Under the pieces are notes generated by a model that was not told the origin of the DNA, ran no database searches, and was given only the letters and a program-made list of their open reading frames with translations. 64,000 nt of DNA, from contig CAVPXP010000011.1 of the NCBI GenBank assembly GCA_963709645.1, positions 124,001 to 188,000 on the forward strand. Reading direction: 5' to 3'. The translations under genes were made by a program, and so were the position numbers. Each line of letters starts with the position of its first letter. Position 1 is the first letter of the stretch. Source of the DNA: DYRB01 sp963709645 (GTDB lineage: Bacteria; Pseudomonadota; Gammaproteobacteria; Chromatiales; Chromatiaceae). Below, in pieces: positions 35,590 to 46,540 of this stretch.

Positions 35590-36440
35590 ATGGAACTCAT
35601 CGAAGACCTGACCAGCCTCCGGAAGCGCGTGCGCGCCTGGCGCCAGGCGGGCGACCAGGTCGCCTTGGTCCCGACCATGGGCAACCTCCACCGCGGCCAC
35701 CTCCGGCTGGTCCAGGAGGCCAGGGCCTACGCCCAGCGCACCGTCGTCAGCATTTTCGTCAACCCGATGCAGTTCGGGCCCGAGGAGGACTTCGCCGCCT
35801 ACCCTCGTACCCTGGCCCGCGACCGGGAACTGCTGGAGGCGGGGGGACCGACCTGCTGTTCGCACCGAGCGTAACCACCGTCTACCCCCGCCCCCCCGAG
35901 GCTCAGACCCGGGTCGAGGTCCCTGGACTCTCCGACATTCTTTGCGGGGCTAGCCGGCCCGGGCACTTCTCCGGGGTGGCGACCGTGGTGTGCAAGTTGT
36001 TCAACATGGTCCAGCCCGACTTGGCGGTCTTCGGGGAGAAAGACTTCCAGCAGTTGCTGGTGATCCGCCGCATGACGGAGGACCTCTGTCTGCCAGTGGG
36101 CATCCTCGGCGTGCCTACGGTGCGCGAGGCCGACGGGCTGGCCCTGAGCTCGCGCAACGGTTACCTCCTCCCCGAGGAGCGCGCCCGGGCGCCGGCTGTC
36201 CGCCGCGCCCTTGAGCATGCCTCCGTTAGGTTGCGGGCGGGCCTTGCCATTGCCGAGGTGGAGGACCAGGCGGTGCTGGAATTGCAGGCGGAAGGTCTCG
36301 AACCCGACTATGTCAGCGTCCGCCGTGCGGCAGACCTGGCGCCACCCGAGCCTGAGGACGCCGACCTCGTGGTCCTGGCGGCGGCCTGGCTGGGCAAGGC
36401 ACGCCTCATCGACAACAGGCGGGTCTCCCGCCCGACCTAA
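35590..36440 (+). CDS. panC: pantothenate synthetase (1-base frameshift)
   Basis: Condenses pantoate and beta-alanine with ATP. Nucleotidyltransferase motifs: PTMGNLHRGHLRLV (the HxGH-type ATP site), FVNPMQFGPEEDF, then downstream GHFSGVATVVCKLFN, FGEKDFQQL and SSRNGYL. The frame fails at the six-G run 35841-35846; one more G restores EAGG-TDLLFAPSVTTVYPR and a 283-residue protein, the normal length. As written the product would stop at 35874. Part of panB-panC-panD. Confidence 0.94.
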
Positions 36441-36666
36441 AAAACTCCACAGTACCGGGCGCCCAGGGTCGACGGCGATCGGATAGCTGGAATTCCGATG
36501 CCTCGATCTCAAACTTAGAAGCGGACGAAGACCTCGAACGAGAGGGCGCAGGCCTTTTGTGCACCGCAGCACAGGACTTGCACGCCTGCTCCCCTTTTCT
36601 GCAATAATGCAGCCCATTTTGGAGAGTCCAGAACCTGGACCGAGGACCCACCGGAGGAGGTAGGCC
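36441..36666 (+). promoter_or_regulatory. panD upstream region with possible promoter
   Basis: No gene. A TTGCAC at 36578-36583 lies 19 bases before AATAAT at 36603-36608, a loose sigma-70 match. GGAGGAGG-type sequence (about 36652-36659) sits just before panD and is a strong ribosome-binding site. Confidence 0.4.
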
Positions 36667-37047
36667 ATGCAACTCACATTGCTCAAGTGCAAGCTGCACC
36701 GGGCTTGCGTGACCCATTCCGAATTGGAGTACGAGGGCTCGTGCGCCATTGACGAGCACCTGCTTCGGCTGGCAGGAATTCGGGAGTATGAGCAGATCCA
36801 GATCTACAACCTGACCAACGGGGAACGCTTCACCACCTACGCGATCCGTGCCGAGTCCGGTTCCAGACTCATCTCCGTCAACGGCGCAGCGGCGCACAAG
36901 GCGGCACCGGGCGACCGCCTCATCATCTGCGCCTACGCCACCATGGACGAGGCCGAGGCCGAGGCCTTCAGCCCGAGCCTGGTCTATCTCGACGAGCACA
37001 ATCGGGTGCTGCGAACCGGAGACGCCATCCCCGCCCAGGCCGCCTGA
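36667..37047 (+). CDS. panD: aspartate 1-decarboxylase
   Basis: A 126-residue pyruvoyl enzyme that makes beta-alanine for PanC. It has the self-cleavage site YEGSCAID (cleaved between Gly and Ser), preceded by KLHRACVTHSELEY, and the conserved LTNGERFTTYAI and NGAAAHKAAPGD. Length matches the family. A strong GGAGGAGG precedes the ATG. With panB and panC this window holds three of the four dedicated pantothenate enzymes (panE or ilvC would be elsewhere). Confidence 0.97.
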   Translation: MQLTLLKCKLHRACVTHSELEYEGSCAIDEHLLRLAGIREYEQIQIYNLTNGERFTTYAIRAESGSRLISVNGAAAHKAAPGDRLIICAYATMDEAEAEAFSPSLVYLDEHNRVLRTGDAIPAQAA

Positions 37048-37099
37048 CCGCCGGATGAGAGGCGACCGTGGCCCGGCCCCAAGGCCCCAAATCGCCGCG

Positions 37100-38567
37100 T
37101 TAGGCCGCGGGAACGGCCATCCTGCGCTGCTCCAGCGCAGCGTCGTACAACCGCTCATACTGGGCGGCACTATGTTCCCAGCTAAAGTCCTTGGCCATCC
37201 CTGCCAGGGCCATCGTCCGCCACTGGTCCGGGTGCTCCCGAAACAGCGTTAGGGCCTGTTGCACCGCCCCCCAGAGCGCCTCCGCGGTCGGCTCATCGAA
37301 CAGGAAGCCAGTTGCCGATCCATCGGCCAAGTGCTCGGGCGACGCGTGCACCACCGTATCCGCCAGGCCCCCCGTACGCCGGACGATCGGCAGCGTCCCA
37401 TAGCGCAGGCTGTAGATTTGGTTGAGCCCGCAGGGCTCGAAACGGGAAGGCATGAGAAAGGCGTCGCAGCCCGCCTCGATTCGATGGGCCCGCGCTTCAT
37501 CATAGCTGGCCCGCACAGCCACCTGGTCCGGGTGCGCGTGGGACAGGTCCTGGAGTACCCGCTCCATCCGCAGGTCCCCGGTCGTTTGGAGGACTAACTG
37601 AACATCGTGCCGATCGAGCAGTCGCGGCAGGATGTCTAGGATCATGTCGACCCCTTTCTGCTCCACCAGGCGGCCGATGTAGCCGAAAAGGAGGGCGCGC
37701 TCGTTGCGCGGAAGGCCGACCTCGCGCTGGAGGCTGAGCTTGTTCTCCACCTTGAGGGAGAAAGTCTCGGCCCCGTAGTTCTGGGCGATGAAACCGTCGG
37801 CCTGGGGATCCCAGGCACGATAGTCGATGCCGTTGAGGATCCCCTGGAAGCGGCCGCCGAGCTGGCGCAACAGGCCGTCCAGCCCGCAGCCGTAGCGCGG
37901 CGTGCGCACCTCGTCGGCATAGGTCGGGCTCACGGTGTTGACCAGGTCGGAGAAGACCAACCCGCCCTTGATGAAGGACATGCGCTGGTGGAACTCGAGC
38001 CCGTTGACAGCCCATAGCGCCGGGCGCAAGGCCCAACCGGTCGAAGGTGGCGCGGTCGAAGAGCCCCTGATAGGCGAGGTTGTGTATGGTAAAGATGGTT
38101 GCCGGGCGCTCCGGCGTATCCTGAAGCAGGGCCGGCGCCAGACCCGTCTGCCAATCGTTGCAGTGCAGGATCTGCGGGCGCCAGCCCAGCGCCGGCAGAC
38201 CCATGGCGATACGGGCAAGGACGCGGTTGAAGAGCATGAAACGCTCGGCATTGTCGCCCCAATCTCGCCCCGATAGGTCCGTGTAGGGGCTGCCCTCGCG
38301 GCAGAAGTGGTCCGGGGCCTCTACCAAGTAGACCTGGAGCAGGGTGTCGGGGAGGCGCCCCTCCAGGATACGCACCTGCTCGTGGCTGCCCTGCACCCGA
38401 ATCTCGCACAGGGGCTTGGGCTCACGAACCTGTTTTACGGCCCTGGGGTAGGCTGGGATAATGAGCCGCGCGTCGTGCCCCAGCTCGACCAGGGCCGCGG
38501 GCAGGCTGGCCGCCACGTCGGCGAGGCCGCCGGTCTTGATCAGCGGGTGGGCCTCGCTGCTGGCCAT
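37100..38567 (-). CDS. glgA: glycogen synthase (ADP-glucose), frameshifted
   Basis: A GT5 family starch/glycogen synthase. N-terminal KTGGLADVAASLP (ADP-glucose contact), the CNDWQTGLAP segment and YKGIFD-like LAYQGLFDRATF. C-terminal domain FGYIGRLVEQKG and EPCGLNQIYSLRYGTLPIVRRTGG. The frame breaks at the GGG run 38022-38024; deleting one base joins LGLAP to ALWAVNGLEFHQ. ATG 38567 is slightly late for the family: GLRVLM lies just before it. A second +1 error near 38580-38592 would link it to a frame starting at ATG 38652 (MEQSTPSPKSPLQ), giving about 516 residues. Glycogen is the main carbon store of purple sulfur bacteria. Confidence 0.92.
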
Positions 38568-38749
38568 GAGGACCCGAAGCCCGCCCGGGCCCTACGCTGG
38601 CCTGGGGCTTGGACTGGAGAGGGGACTTCGGGGAAGGCGTAGACTGCTCCATGGCTGCGCGCTGCACGTCGCATGTTCCTGCCGAACCGCACCGCGCGGG
38701 TTGGGAGAAACCAAAGTTATCACAATTCGCCGCCAGGGGAGTCCTCACG

Positions 38750-40225
38750 ATGAACGAAGCCTGCACGCTCGTGATCTTCGGCTCCACCGGGAACCTGTCC
38801 CGCATCAAGCTATTACCTGCCCTCTATCACCTCGAGCGGGCAGGCCGGCTCGCACCGCAGACGCGCATCCTGGGCTTCGGCCGGCGCGACTGGCAAGACG
38901 CGGACTGGCGGGCCGAGGTCATGCAGTCCCTCGCCGAGCGCATCGGTGCCGGGCTGGAGGCCCAAGTCGCCGCGCGCCTTGGCGAGCGCCTCGGTTTTGT
39001 CAACGGCGACCTGCAGGATGCTGCGGCCTTCGGGCGCCTGGCCGAGCGCCTGCGGGCCGACACGGCCCTGCCCCCCAACCTGATCTTCTACCTCGCCGTC
39101 GCCCCCCGCCACTACGGTGAGGTGGCGCAGCACCTGGCGGCCAGCGGGCTGCACGGCCAACAGCAGGGGTGGTCGCGTCTGGTAGTGGAAAAGCCCTTCG
39201 GTTTCGACCTCGAGAGTGCGGAGATCTTGGACGAACGGCTGCGCCGGCACTTCACCGAGGACCAGATCTACCGGATCGATCACTATCTGGGCAAGAGCAC
39301 GGTCCAGAACATCCTCGTCTTCCGCTTCGCCAACCTCTTGCTCGAGCCCCTTTGGAACCGAAACTACATCGACCACGTGCAGATCTCCCACAGCGAGGCG
39401 CGCGGGATCGAAGAGCGGGCGGGCTTCTACGATGGGGTTGGAGCCATGCGGGACATGATCCAGAGTCACCTGCTGCAAATGCTCACCCTGGTGGCGATGG
39501 AGCCCCCGCCCTGCCTGGACGCGGAGGCCCTGCGCGACGAAAAGGTCAAGGTGCTGCGCTCGATCCGCCCCATCCCCCGGGAGGCGGTGCACGCCCATGC
39601 CTTCCGCGCCCAATACCGCTCAGGCCAGGCGGGACGGGAGAAGGTCCCCGGATACCTTGAAGAGCCCGGAGTCGGTCACAACAGCACCACCGAGACCTAC
39701 GCCGCCTTCAAGGTGTACATCGACAATTGGCGCTGGCGCAACGTCCCCTTTTATCTGCGCACAGGCAAACGCCTGGAGCAGACCCAGTCGCTCATTGCCA
39801 TCCGCTTCAAGCACCCGCCCCAGCAGCTCTTCCGCTATACCGCCATCGAGAGTCTCAAGCCCAACTGGCTGTTGCTCAACATCCAGCCCAGCGAGTGCAT
39901 GCGCCTGGAGATCCAGGTCAAGCAGCCGGGACTCGAATTGCGCACCCAGACTGAACGCCTCGACGCCAGCACCTGCACCATCGCCCCCGACCAGATCGAC
40001 GCCTATGAGGCCCTGATCCTGGATGTCATCGAAGGCGACCACTCCCTGTTCCTGCGATACGATGAGGTCAACTGGGCCTGGCGGGTGGTCGATCCGGTGC
40101 TCAAGCTCTGGGCCACGGAGCGCGACTACATCCACACCTACCCCGCCGGTACCTGGGGCCCGGCCGAGGCCAACCGGCTGTTCGACCGAGACGACCAGGA
40201 CTGGCGCAACGGCCTGGACGGCTGA
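38750..40225 (+). CDS. zwf: glucose-6-phosphate 1-dehydrogenase
   Basis: A 491-residue NAD(P)-dependent enzyme of the oxidative pentose phosphate path. Coenzyme-binding FGSTGNLSRIKLLPAL at the N-terminus, EKPFGFDLESA, and the active-site RIDHYLGKSTVQN with the catalytic His. ATG 38750 is directly before MNEACTLVIFGSTG. Diverges from glgA, and pgi follows 68 bases downstream, forming a hexose-phosphate unit. Intact. Confidence 0.96.
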   Translation: MNEACTLVIFGSTGNLSRIKLLPALYHLERAGRLAPQTRILGFGRRDWQDADWRAEVMQSLAERIGAGLEAQVAARLGERLGFVNGDLQDAAAFGRLAERLRADTALPPNLIFYLAVAPRHYGEVAQHLAASGLHGQQQGWSRLVVEKPFGFDLESAEILDERLRRHFTEDQIYRIDHYLGKSTVQNILVFRFANLLLEPLWNRNYIDHVQISHSEARGIEERAGFYDGVGAMRDMIQSHLLQMLTLVAMEPPPCLDAEALRDEKVKVLRSIRPIPREAVHAHAFRAQYRSGQAGREKVPGYLEEPGVGHNSTTETYAAFKVYIDNWRWRNVPFYLRTGKRLEQTQSLIAIRFKHPPQQLFRYTAIESLKPNWLLLNIQPSECMRLEIQVKQPGLELRTQTERLDASTCTIAPDQIDAYEALILDVIEGDHSLFLRYDEVNWAWRVVDPVLKLWATERDYIHTYPAGTWGPAEANRLFDRDDQDWRNGLDG

Positions 40226-40293
40226 CCCCATCGACCCGAGTCGATCCGCAACCCTGCGGACAGTAGAGACGTAACGAGAAGGAGCACCCGAAG

Positions 40294-41941
40294 ATGTCGC
40301 TCGTGAACCACACCCCCGCCTGGGGCGCGCTACAGACCCATTGGCAACAGATGCGCCAGGTCCATCTAAGGGACCTGTTCGAACGCGACCCCCAGCGCGC
40401 GACCCAGATGACCCTCAACGCCGTAGGTCTGCACGTCGACTACTCCAAGAACATCCTAACGGAGGAGACGCTCGGGCTGCTTTTCGACCTCGCCAAGGCG
40501 GTGGATCTTCAGGGCTGGATCCGGCGCATGTTCGCCGGGGAGCACATCAACAACACCGAGGACCGCGCCGTCCTCCACATTGCGCTGCGCAACCGCAGCA
40601 ACAGGCCCATCCTGGTGGATGGCAAGGACGTCATGCCCCAGGTCAACGCCGTCCTGGCGCAGGTCGAGGCGTTCACGCACCAGGTTCGCAGCGGCGCATG
40701 GCGCGGCTACACGGGCGACCGCATCACCGATGTGGTCAACATCGGCATCGGCGGCTCCAACCTGGGCCCGCTGATGGTTTGCGAGGCCCTCAAGCCCTAC
40801 CAGTCCCCCGAGCTGCGGGTCCACTTCGTCTCCAACGTGGACGGCACCCACCTGGCCGAGACCATCCGCCACCTGGAGCCGGCCACCACCCTCTTCGTGG
40901 TCGCCTCCAAGACCTTCACCACCCAGGAGACCATGACCAACGCCCACAGCGCCCGGGATTGGCTGATCGATGCCCTGGGGGATGAAGCGGCGGTCTCCGA
41001 CCACTTCGTGGCAGTTTCCACCAATGCCGAGCGGGTCGCGGCCTTCGGCATCGACACCAACCACATGTTCGGTTTCTGGGACTGGGTCGGCGGGCGCTAC
41101 TCCCTGTGGTCCGCCATCGGGCTGCCCATCGCCCTGGCCATCGGCTACGAGCGGTTTTGCGAGCTGCTCGCCGGCGCCCACGAAATGGATGAGCACTTCC
41201 GCACCACGGACCCCACCGAGAACCTGCCGGCCATCCTGGGGCTCATCGGGCGTCTGGTATGCCAACTTCGCCGGGGCCCGCACCCACGTCGTGCTGCCCT
41301 ACGACCAGTACCTGCGCTACCTGCCGGCCTACCTGCAACAGGGCGACATGGAGAGCAACGGCAAGCGCGTCACCCGCGACGGGTCGCCGGTGGAGTACAG
41401 CACGGGCCCCGTGGTCTGGGGCGAGCCGGGCACCGACGGGCAGCACGCCTTTTACCAGCTCATCCACCAGGGGACCCAGATGATCCCCGCGGACTTCATC
41501 GCCCCGATCCACAGCCACAACCCGGTGAGCGACCACCACGCGAAGCTCATGGCCAACTTCTTCGCCCAGACCGAGGCCCTGATGCGGGGTCGCACCGAAG
41601 AAGAGGCTCGGGCCGAGATGATTGCCGAGGGCATGAATCCCCAGCGGGCCGACGAGCTCGCTCCCCATCGGACCTTTCCCGGCAACCGACCGACCAACAG
41701 CATCCTGGTGGAGCGCGTCACCCCCTGGACACTGGGGGCCCTGATTGCCATGTACGAGCATCGCATCTTCACCCAGGGCGTAGTCTGGGGCCTGAACTCC
41801 TATGACCAGTGGGGCGTGGAGCTCGGCAAACAGCTCGCCGGGGTCATACTCAAGGAGATCCAGGAAAACCGCATCACCACCCCGCACGATGCGTCCACCA
41901 ACGCCCTGCTGGAGTACTTCTTGCGGCGCCGCGAGGCGTGA
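40294..41941 (+). CDS. pgi: glucose-6-phosphate isomerase (1-base frameshift)
   Basis: Interconverts glucose-6-P and fructose-6-P. Motifs: NIGIGGSNLGPLM, SKTFTTQETMTNA, and after the break GTQMIPADFIAPI, NPVSDHHAKLMANF and the C-terminal signature DQWGVELGKQLA. One extra G in the run 41248-41250 shifts the frame; removing it reads LGLIGVWYANFAGA and gives 548 residues, as in E. coli. AAGGAG lies before the ATG. Probably cotranscribed with zwf. Confidence 0.95.
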
Positions 41942-42156
41942 CCGCAGGCGACCTTGGTGGGCACGGCAACCAGGACGCCGCAGCCAAGGCTATCGAGGTC
42001 ATCTGCGAGCACCCTGGCTCGGCGCCTGGCGGTGTTGCATCCGGTGATGCTGGGCTTGGCTTGTATTCCCGTGCACCCGAGCCTTGCGTGCGCGCGACAG
42101 GCGACCTGTGGGACGGAATGCCGCTCCGCACGCGCCAACCCCGCGTAGCCGAGCCA

Positions 42157-43749
42157 CTAACCCCGAATCTCGATCCCCTGCGCCCTCAGGTGCGCCTTGA
42201 CCGCCGCGATCGGGACCTCCTCGCGATGGAAAATCCCGGCGGCCAGGGCCGCCTCGACCCCGGTGGCGGCGAAGACCTCCGAGAAGTGCTCCACCCGACC
42301 TGCCCCGCTGGAGGCGATGACCGGGATGGACACCGCATCCGCCACGGACTGGATCAGCCCCAGATCGAAGCCGAGACCCGTACCGTCGCGGTCGATGGAG
42401 TTGAGCAGGATCTCGCCGGCGCCCAGCTCCTCGCAGGCGCGGGCCAGCTCCACCGCGTCGATATCCCGCCCCTCGCGCCCGCCCTTGATCGTGCATTGGT
42501 ACCAGCACCAGGTCTCGCCGTTGGGGCCGGACTCGGGGCTGCGTAGGCAATGGTGGCGGGTGTCCTCCGGCGCGTTGACATAGACGCGCCGGGGGTCGAT
42601 CGAGATGACTACCGCCTGGTTGCCGTAGACCTCGGCGATCTGCTCGATGGCGGTGGAGCCGTCCTTGCTCCCGCGGGCCAGGTACTGCTCGACGGCCTCC
42701 ACGGCGTCGCTGCCGATGGAGATCTTGTCGGCACCGGAGCGGAAGTACTCGGAGGCCACGTCCAGCGCAGAGTAGCTCCGCCCCTCCGCGTCGGTGAAGG
42801 CGCGGATGCCCCCGCCGATGGTGAGCGGAACGAAGACGTTCTCCGAGGTCCGACGCAGGACCTCGAGCATGGGCTGGTCGGAAAGCGGGAAGTCGCGGAA
42901 GGCGGTGATGTTGAGGAAAGTGATCTCGTCCGCCCCCTCCTCGAAGTAGCGCCGCGCCAGGTCCACGGGCTTGCCCAGGTTGCGCACGGCACCGGCCTCG
43001 CGGACGTCGTACTGATCGCCCTTGGTCACCACCAGGTCGCCGGCATCGTTGGTGCGCACGTCCAGGCAGGCAATGATGCGCTTGGCGAGCCGGGTCGGTC
43101 CGGAGTCAAGGGTCGGGAACCGCGCGGATACCGCACCCGGGTCCTCCCCCGCCAGGAAGTGCCGCAGCAGCTTGAGCCCCGCCGCCCCGCTCTTCTCCGG
43201 GTGGAACTGGACCGCCGCCACCCGACCCCGCTGTACGGCGCTGACGAAAGGCGCTCCGTAGTCGGTGGCGGCCAGGGTCCAGTCGGCGTTCTCCGGCCCA
43301 GGGACAGCTCGGTAGGAGTGGACGAAGTAGAGCTTGTCTCCCGCGTAGTCCGCGAAGAGCGGCGAGGGTCGCCCGATCCGCACCCCGTTCCAGCCCATGT
43401 GGGGGACCGATAGGGAGGTAGAATCGAATCGCCGGATCTGCCCCGGTATCAGCCCGAGACCGGGGACGCCGGGCGACTCCTCGCTTCCCTCGAACAGGGT
43501 CTGGAGCCCGATGCAGATCCCGAGATAGGGTCGGCCCTCGGCCAGGTACGCCTTGAGGGGCTCCACGTAACCCAAGCGCTCTAGCCGCTGCATGGCCGCC
43601 CCGAAGGCCCCGACCCCTGGGAAGATCAACCGCTCGGCCTTGAGGATGTCCTCCGGGCGTTCGATTTCCGTCAGCGAGAAACCCAATGCCTGGATGGCGT
43701 TGCGCAGGCTGCGCACGTTGCCGGCGCCGTAGTCGAGGAGCGAGATCAT
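42157..43749 (-). CDS. hisHF: fused imidazole glycerol phosphate synthase, HisH-HisF (HIS7 type)
   Basis: One 530-residue frame joins the glutaminase and cyclase subunits that are separate in most bacteria. Residues 1-210 are a class I glutamine amidotransferase: Cys79 in GICIGLQ, His183 and Glu185 in QFHPEKSG. A linker of about 15 residues leads to the HisF barrel (from about 220): Asp230 in ACLDV and Asp385 in ISIDPRRV are the catalytic pair, and ASSGAG the phosphate loop. The cyclase contains an insert with PNGETWCWYQCTIKGGRE that is characteristic of the eukaryotic HIS7 proteins. It makes IGP and AICAR from PRFAR and glutamine in histidine synthesis. Other his genes are not adjacent. Intact. 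Confidence 0.95.
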   Translation of the reverse strand: MISLLDYGAGNVRSLRNAIQALGFSLTEIERPEDILKAERLIFPGVGAFGAAMQRLERLGYVEPLKAYLAEGRPYLGICIGLQTLFEGSEESPGVPGLGLIPGQIRRFDSTSLSVPHMGWNGVRIGRPSPLFADYAGDKLYFVHSYRAVPGPENADWTLAATDYGAPFVSAVQRGRVAAVQFHPEKSGAAGLKLLRHFLAGEDPGAVSARFPTLDSGPTRLAKRIIACLDVRTNDAGDLVVTKGDQYDVREAGAVRNLGKPVDLARRYFEEGADEITFLNITAFRDFPLSDQPMLEVLRRTSENVFVPLTIGGGIRAFTDAEGRSYSALDVASEYFRSGADKISIGSDAVEAVEQYLARGSKDGSTAIEQIAEVYGNQAVVISIDPRRVYVNAPEDTRHHCLRSPESGPNGETWCWYQCTIKGGREGRDIDAVELARACEELGAGEILLNSIDRDGTGLGFDLGLIQSVADAVSIPVIASSGAGRVEHFSEVFAATGVEAALAAGIFHREEVPIAAVKAHLRAQGIEIRG

Positions 43750-43890
43750 GGTTGATTACCGCCTTGGGTCAGGGACGGCGCGATTGTAACCCGGAGCAGG
43801 GCTGCGGTCGGCGACGACACCGGGGCAGCACCGCGAGGCCCTCGCGAGGGACAGTAGCGCCACTGAACCCAGCGGACGGACGGAGAGCAC

Positions 43891-44971
43891 ATGCCCAACT
43901 GCACCCCAGACCCTAGGCACAGGCAGGCTCACGCGGCAGGGCTGGCCATTGTCGCCGTCCTCCTCACGACGGCGACATACCCCGGCCCGCCCGGGCCAAG
44001 AAGTCCTGCCACGGGTGATTGAGAACGGCCTGGGGATGCAGCTCGTCCTTCTCCCGCCGGGGGATTTCCTCATGGGCAGTGACGAGACCACCGAGGACCT
44101 CGCCGCAGCCTATCCCCATTACGAGACCAAGCGACTCCGCCGTCTCAGGGACGAGGCGCCGGTCCACCGCGTCCGTATCACCAGGCCCTTCTACCTCGGC
44201 CGCCATGAGGTCACGGTGGGGCAGTTCCGTCGCTTTCTCGCGGCCTCTGGCCATGTCCCCGAATCCGAGGCCGACGGCACCGGGGGCTACGGCTACAACC
44301 CTGCCTACGACCCGGCCACTTCACCCCGCGGCGACGCCTTCGAGGGACGCGACCCGCGCTACTCTTGGAGCAACCCCGGCTTCCGCCAGGGCGACGATCA
44401 CCCCGTGCTCAACGTCACCTGGAATGACGCCGTTGCCCTGGCCCAGTGGCTGACCCGGCAGGAGGGGCACCGCTACCGCCTACCGACCGAGGCCGAGTGG
44501 GAGTACGCCTGCCGCGCCAGTATCGGAACCAGCACCGGGGACCCGTTACCAGGGCGGCGGCCCCGAGAGCCTTCTGACCACGGCCAACACCTTCGACGCC
44601 GACAGTCTGGCGAACTGGCCCCAGTGGGCGCGCTTCGCGCTGGGGGGCGTGACGGCTTTGCCTTCACCGCACCGGCGGGCAGCTTTGCTCCCAATGCCTT
44701 CGGCCTCTGCGACATGCAGGGCAACGCCTGGGAATGGGTCGCGGACTGGTACGCCGAGGACACCTATGTCAACTCGCCCGCGGAGGACCCTCAAGGTCCC
44801 GCCTCAGGCGATCGGCGGGTGCGCCGCGGCGGTTCCTGGCACACCTGGTCCCTCTATGCCCGCTGCGCCTACCGCAACTGGAACAGCCCCAAGACCCGCC
44901 ACACCCTGGTCGGCATGCGCTTGGCCATGGATGCCGGGCAGGGATCGGACCCCGTGCAACAGGCCCCTTGA
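43891..44971 (+). CDS. formylglycine-generating-enzyme/SUMF1-family protein, three frame changes
   Basis: Core domain residues: GMQLVLLPPGDFLMGS, HRVRITRPFYLGRHEVTVGQF, YRLPTEAEWEYACRA, LCDMQGNAWEWVADWY and RVRRGGSWHT, the standard SUMF order. The core opens at 43949 in one frame, but ATG 43891 in another frame gives an N-terminal signal-like segment (AAGLAIVAVLLTTATYPG), joined by a +1 change near 43980-44000. In the middle, 44537-44540 has an extra G and the six-G run 44642-44647 lacks one, so between them YQGGGPESLLTTANTFDAD is read in a third frame. Corrected length about 359 residues. It may modify a sulfatase or be a non-catalytic C-type-lectin-like protein. Convergent with rtcB. Confidence 0.85.
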
Positions 44972-45078
44972 CCCGGCCCGATCCCGACCCTTGACCCATC
45001 GCCGCAACCTTGCAGGTCACCCGTGCCCCCCGAGGTGTCCGCCTAAGCAAAGCGGAAGGCCCGCTCCGCTCGGCCCCC

Positions 45079-46527
45079 TTACCCCTTAATGCAAATCAGC
45101 GGCTCCAGCCGCACCACCTTTTTCGCCAGGCCGGCAGCCGCGGTAGCATCGACCACCGCGCGGACGTCCTTGTACGCACCAGGGGCTTCCTCGGCGACGC
45201 CGCGCAGGGAGCGGCTGCGGATCAGGATGCCGCGCTGCGCGAGCTCGTCCACAACGGCGCGACCCTGGTATCGCTTTGCGGCCTGGTGGCGGCTGATCCC
45301 ACGTCCGGCGCCGTGGCAGGCAGAGGCAAAGGCCGTGCTAGCGCCGCTCTCCCCGCCTTCCTCGGCGGCGTATCCGGAGAGAATGTAGGAAGCAGTCCCC
45401 ATACTGCCGCCAATGATGACCGGTTGGCCCGCCGAGCGGAGTTGCGGCGGCAGGGAGGGATGGCCCGGTCCGAAGGCGCGGGTGGCGCCCTTGCGGTGCA
45501 CAAAGAGGCGCCGTCGCTGGCCGCCCACGATGTGCTCCTCTTCTTTGCAGGTGTTGTGCGAGACGTCGAATAACAGGTCGACGCAGGCCTCGGGCAGGAT
45601 GTCTGCGAAGGCCTGGCGCGCGAGGTGGGTGAGGATCTCGCGGTTGGCCAGGGCGCAATTGATGCCGGCGCGCATCGCACCCAGGTAGGCGCGGCCCAAG
45701 TCGGAGTCGAGCGGGGCACAGGCGAGTTCCCGATCGGGCAGGCTGATCCCGTGACGCTGGGCGGCGACCACCATCCTCTTCAGATAGTCGGTTCCGATCT
45801 GGTGGCCCAGCCCGCGCGAGCCGCAATGGATACTGATGACCACGTCGCCCACGGCAAGACCGTAGGTCGCAGCGATTGCCGGGTCGTGGATCGCGACGAC
45901 GTGCTGCACTTCCAGGTAGTGGTTGCCCGACCCGAGCGTGCCCATCTCGTCCTTCTGGCGCTCCTTGGCATGCTCGGAAACCTGGTCCGGCTCGGCCCCG
46001 GCCATGCAGCCATGCTCCTCGATGCGATCGAGGTCCGCCTCCGTGCCAAAGCCGCGCTGGACCGCCCACTGGGCGCCGCCTGTCAGCATGGCCTTCATTT
46101 CTTGGCCGCTCAGCCGGATCGTGCCGGTGCTGCCCAAACCGGCGGGGATGGATCGGTAGAGGTGCTCGGCCAGACGGTGTTTGTGGGCTTCGATGTCGGC
46201 GCGGGTCAGCCCGGTGCGCAGGGTGCGTACACCGCAGGAGATGTCGAAGCCGACGCCTCCGGCGGAGATGACGCCGCCATCGCGAGGGTCGAACGCCGCC
46301 ACCCCGCCGATTGGAAATCCATAGCCCCAGTGCGCGTCGGGCATGGTGTAGGCAGCTTCGACGATACCCGGAAGACTCGCGACGTTGCACAGCTGCTCGT
46401 AGACCTTGTCATCCATGTCGCGCAGCAGACCCTCGTCGCCGAACAGGAGGCCGGGCACGCGCATCGGCCCGTGCGACTCGATGCGCCAGAGGGTGTTCGA
46501 CAGTCGTTCCAGTCGCGACAGATTCAT
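45079..46527 (-). CDS. rtcB: RNA-splicing ligase RtcB
   Basis: A 482-residue GTP/Mn-dependent 3'-5' RNA ligase. Signature residues: GVGFDISCGVR, GTLGSGNHYLEVQHV, ISIHCGSRGLGHQIG, FDVSHNTCKEEEH and the guanylylated His region ACHGAGRGISR. Start at ATG 46527 (MNLSRLERLSN). It joins 2',3'-cyclic phosphate or 3'-phosphate ends to 5'-OH ends, in tRNA or stress-damaged RNA. Its activator archease is 13 bases upstream. No rtcR regulator or rtcA is seen here. Confidence 0.96.
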   Translation of the reverse strand: MNLSRLERLSNTLWRIESHGPMRVPGLLFGDEGLLRDMDDKVYEQLCNVASLPGIVEAAYTMPDAHWGYGFPIGGVAAFDPRDGGVISAGGVGFDISCGVRTLRTGLTRADIEAHKHRLAEHLYRSIPAGLGSTGTIRLSGQEMKAMLTGGAQWAVQRGFGTEADLDRIEEHGCMAGAEPDQVSEHAKERQKDEMGTLGSGNHYLEVQHVVAIHDPAIAATYGLAVGDVVISIHCGSRGLGHQIGTDYLKRMVVAAQRHGISLPDRELACAPLDSDLGRAYLGAMRAGINCALANREILTHLARQAFADILPEACVDLLFDVSHNTCKEEEHIVGGQRRRLFVHRKGATRAFGPGHPSLPPQLRSAGQPVIIGGSMGTASYILSGYAAEEGGESGASTAFASACHGAGRGISRHQAAKRYQGRAVVDELAQRGILIRSRSLRGVAEEAPGAYKDVRAVVDATAAAGLAKKVVRLEPLICIKG

Positions 46528-46540
46528 GCTGGCCTCCCGT

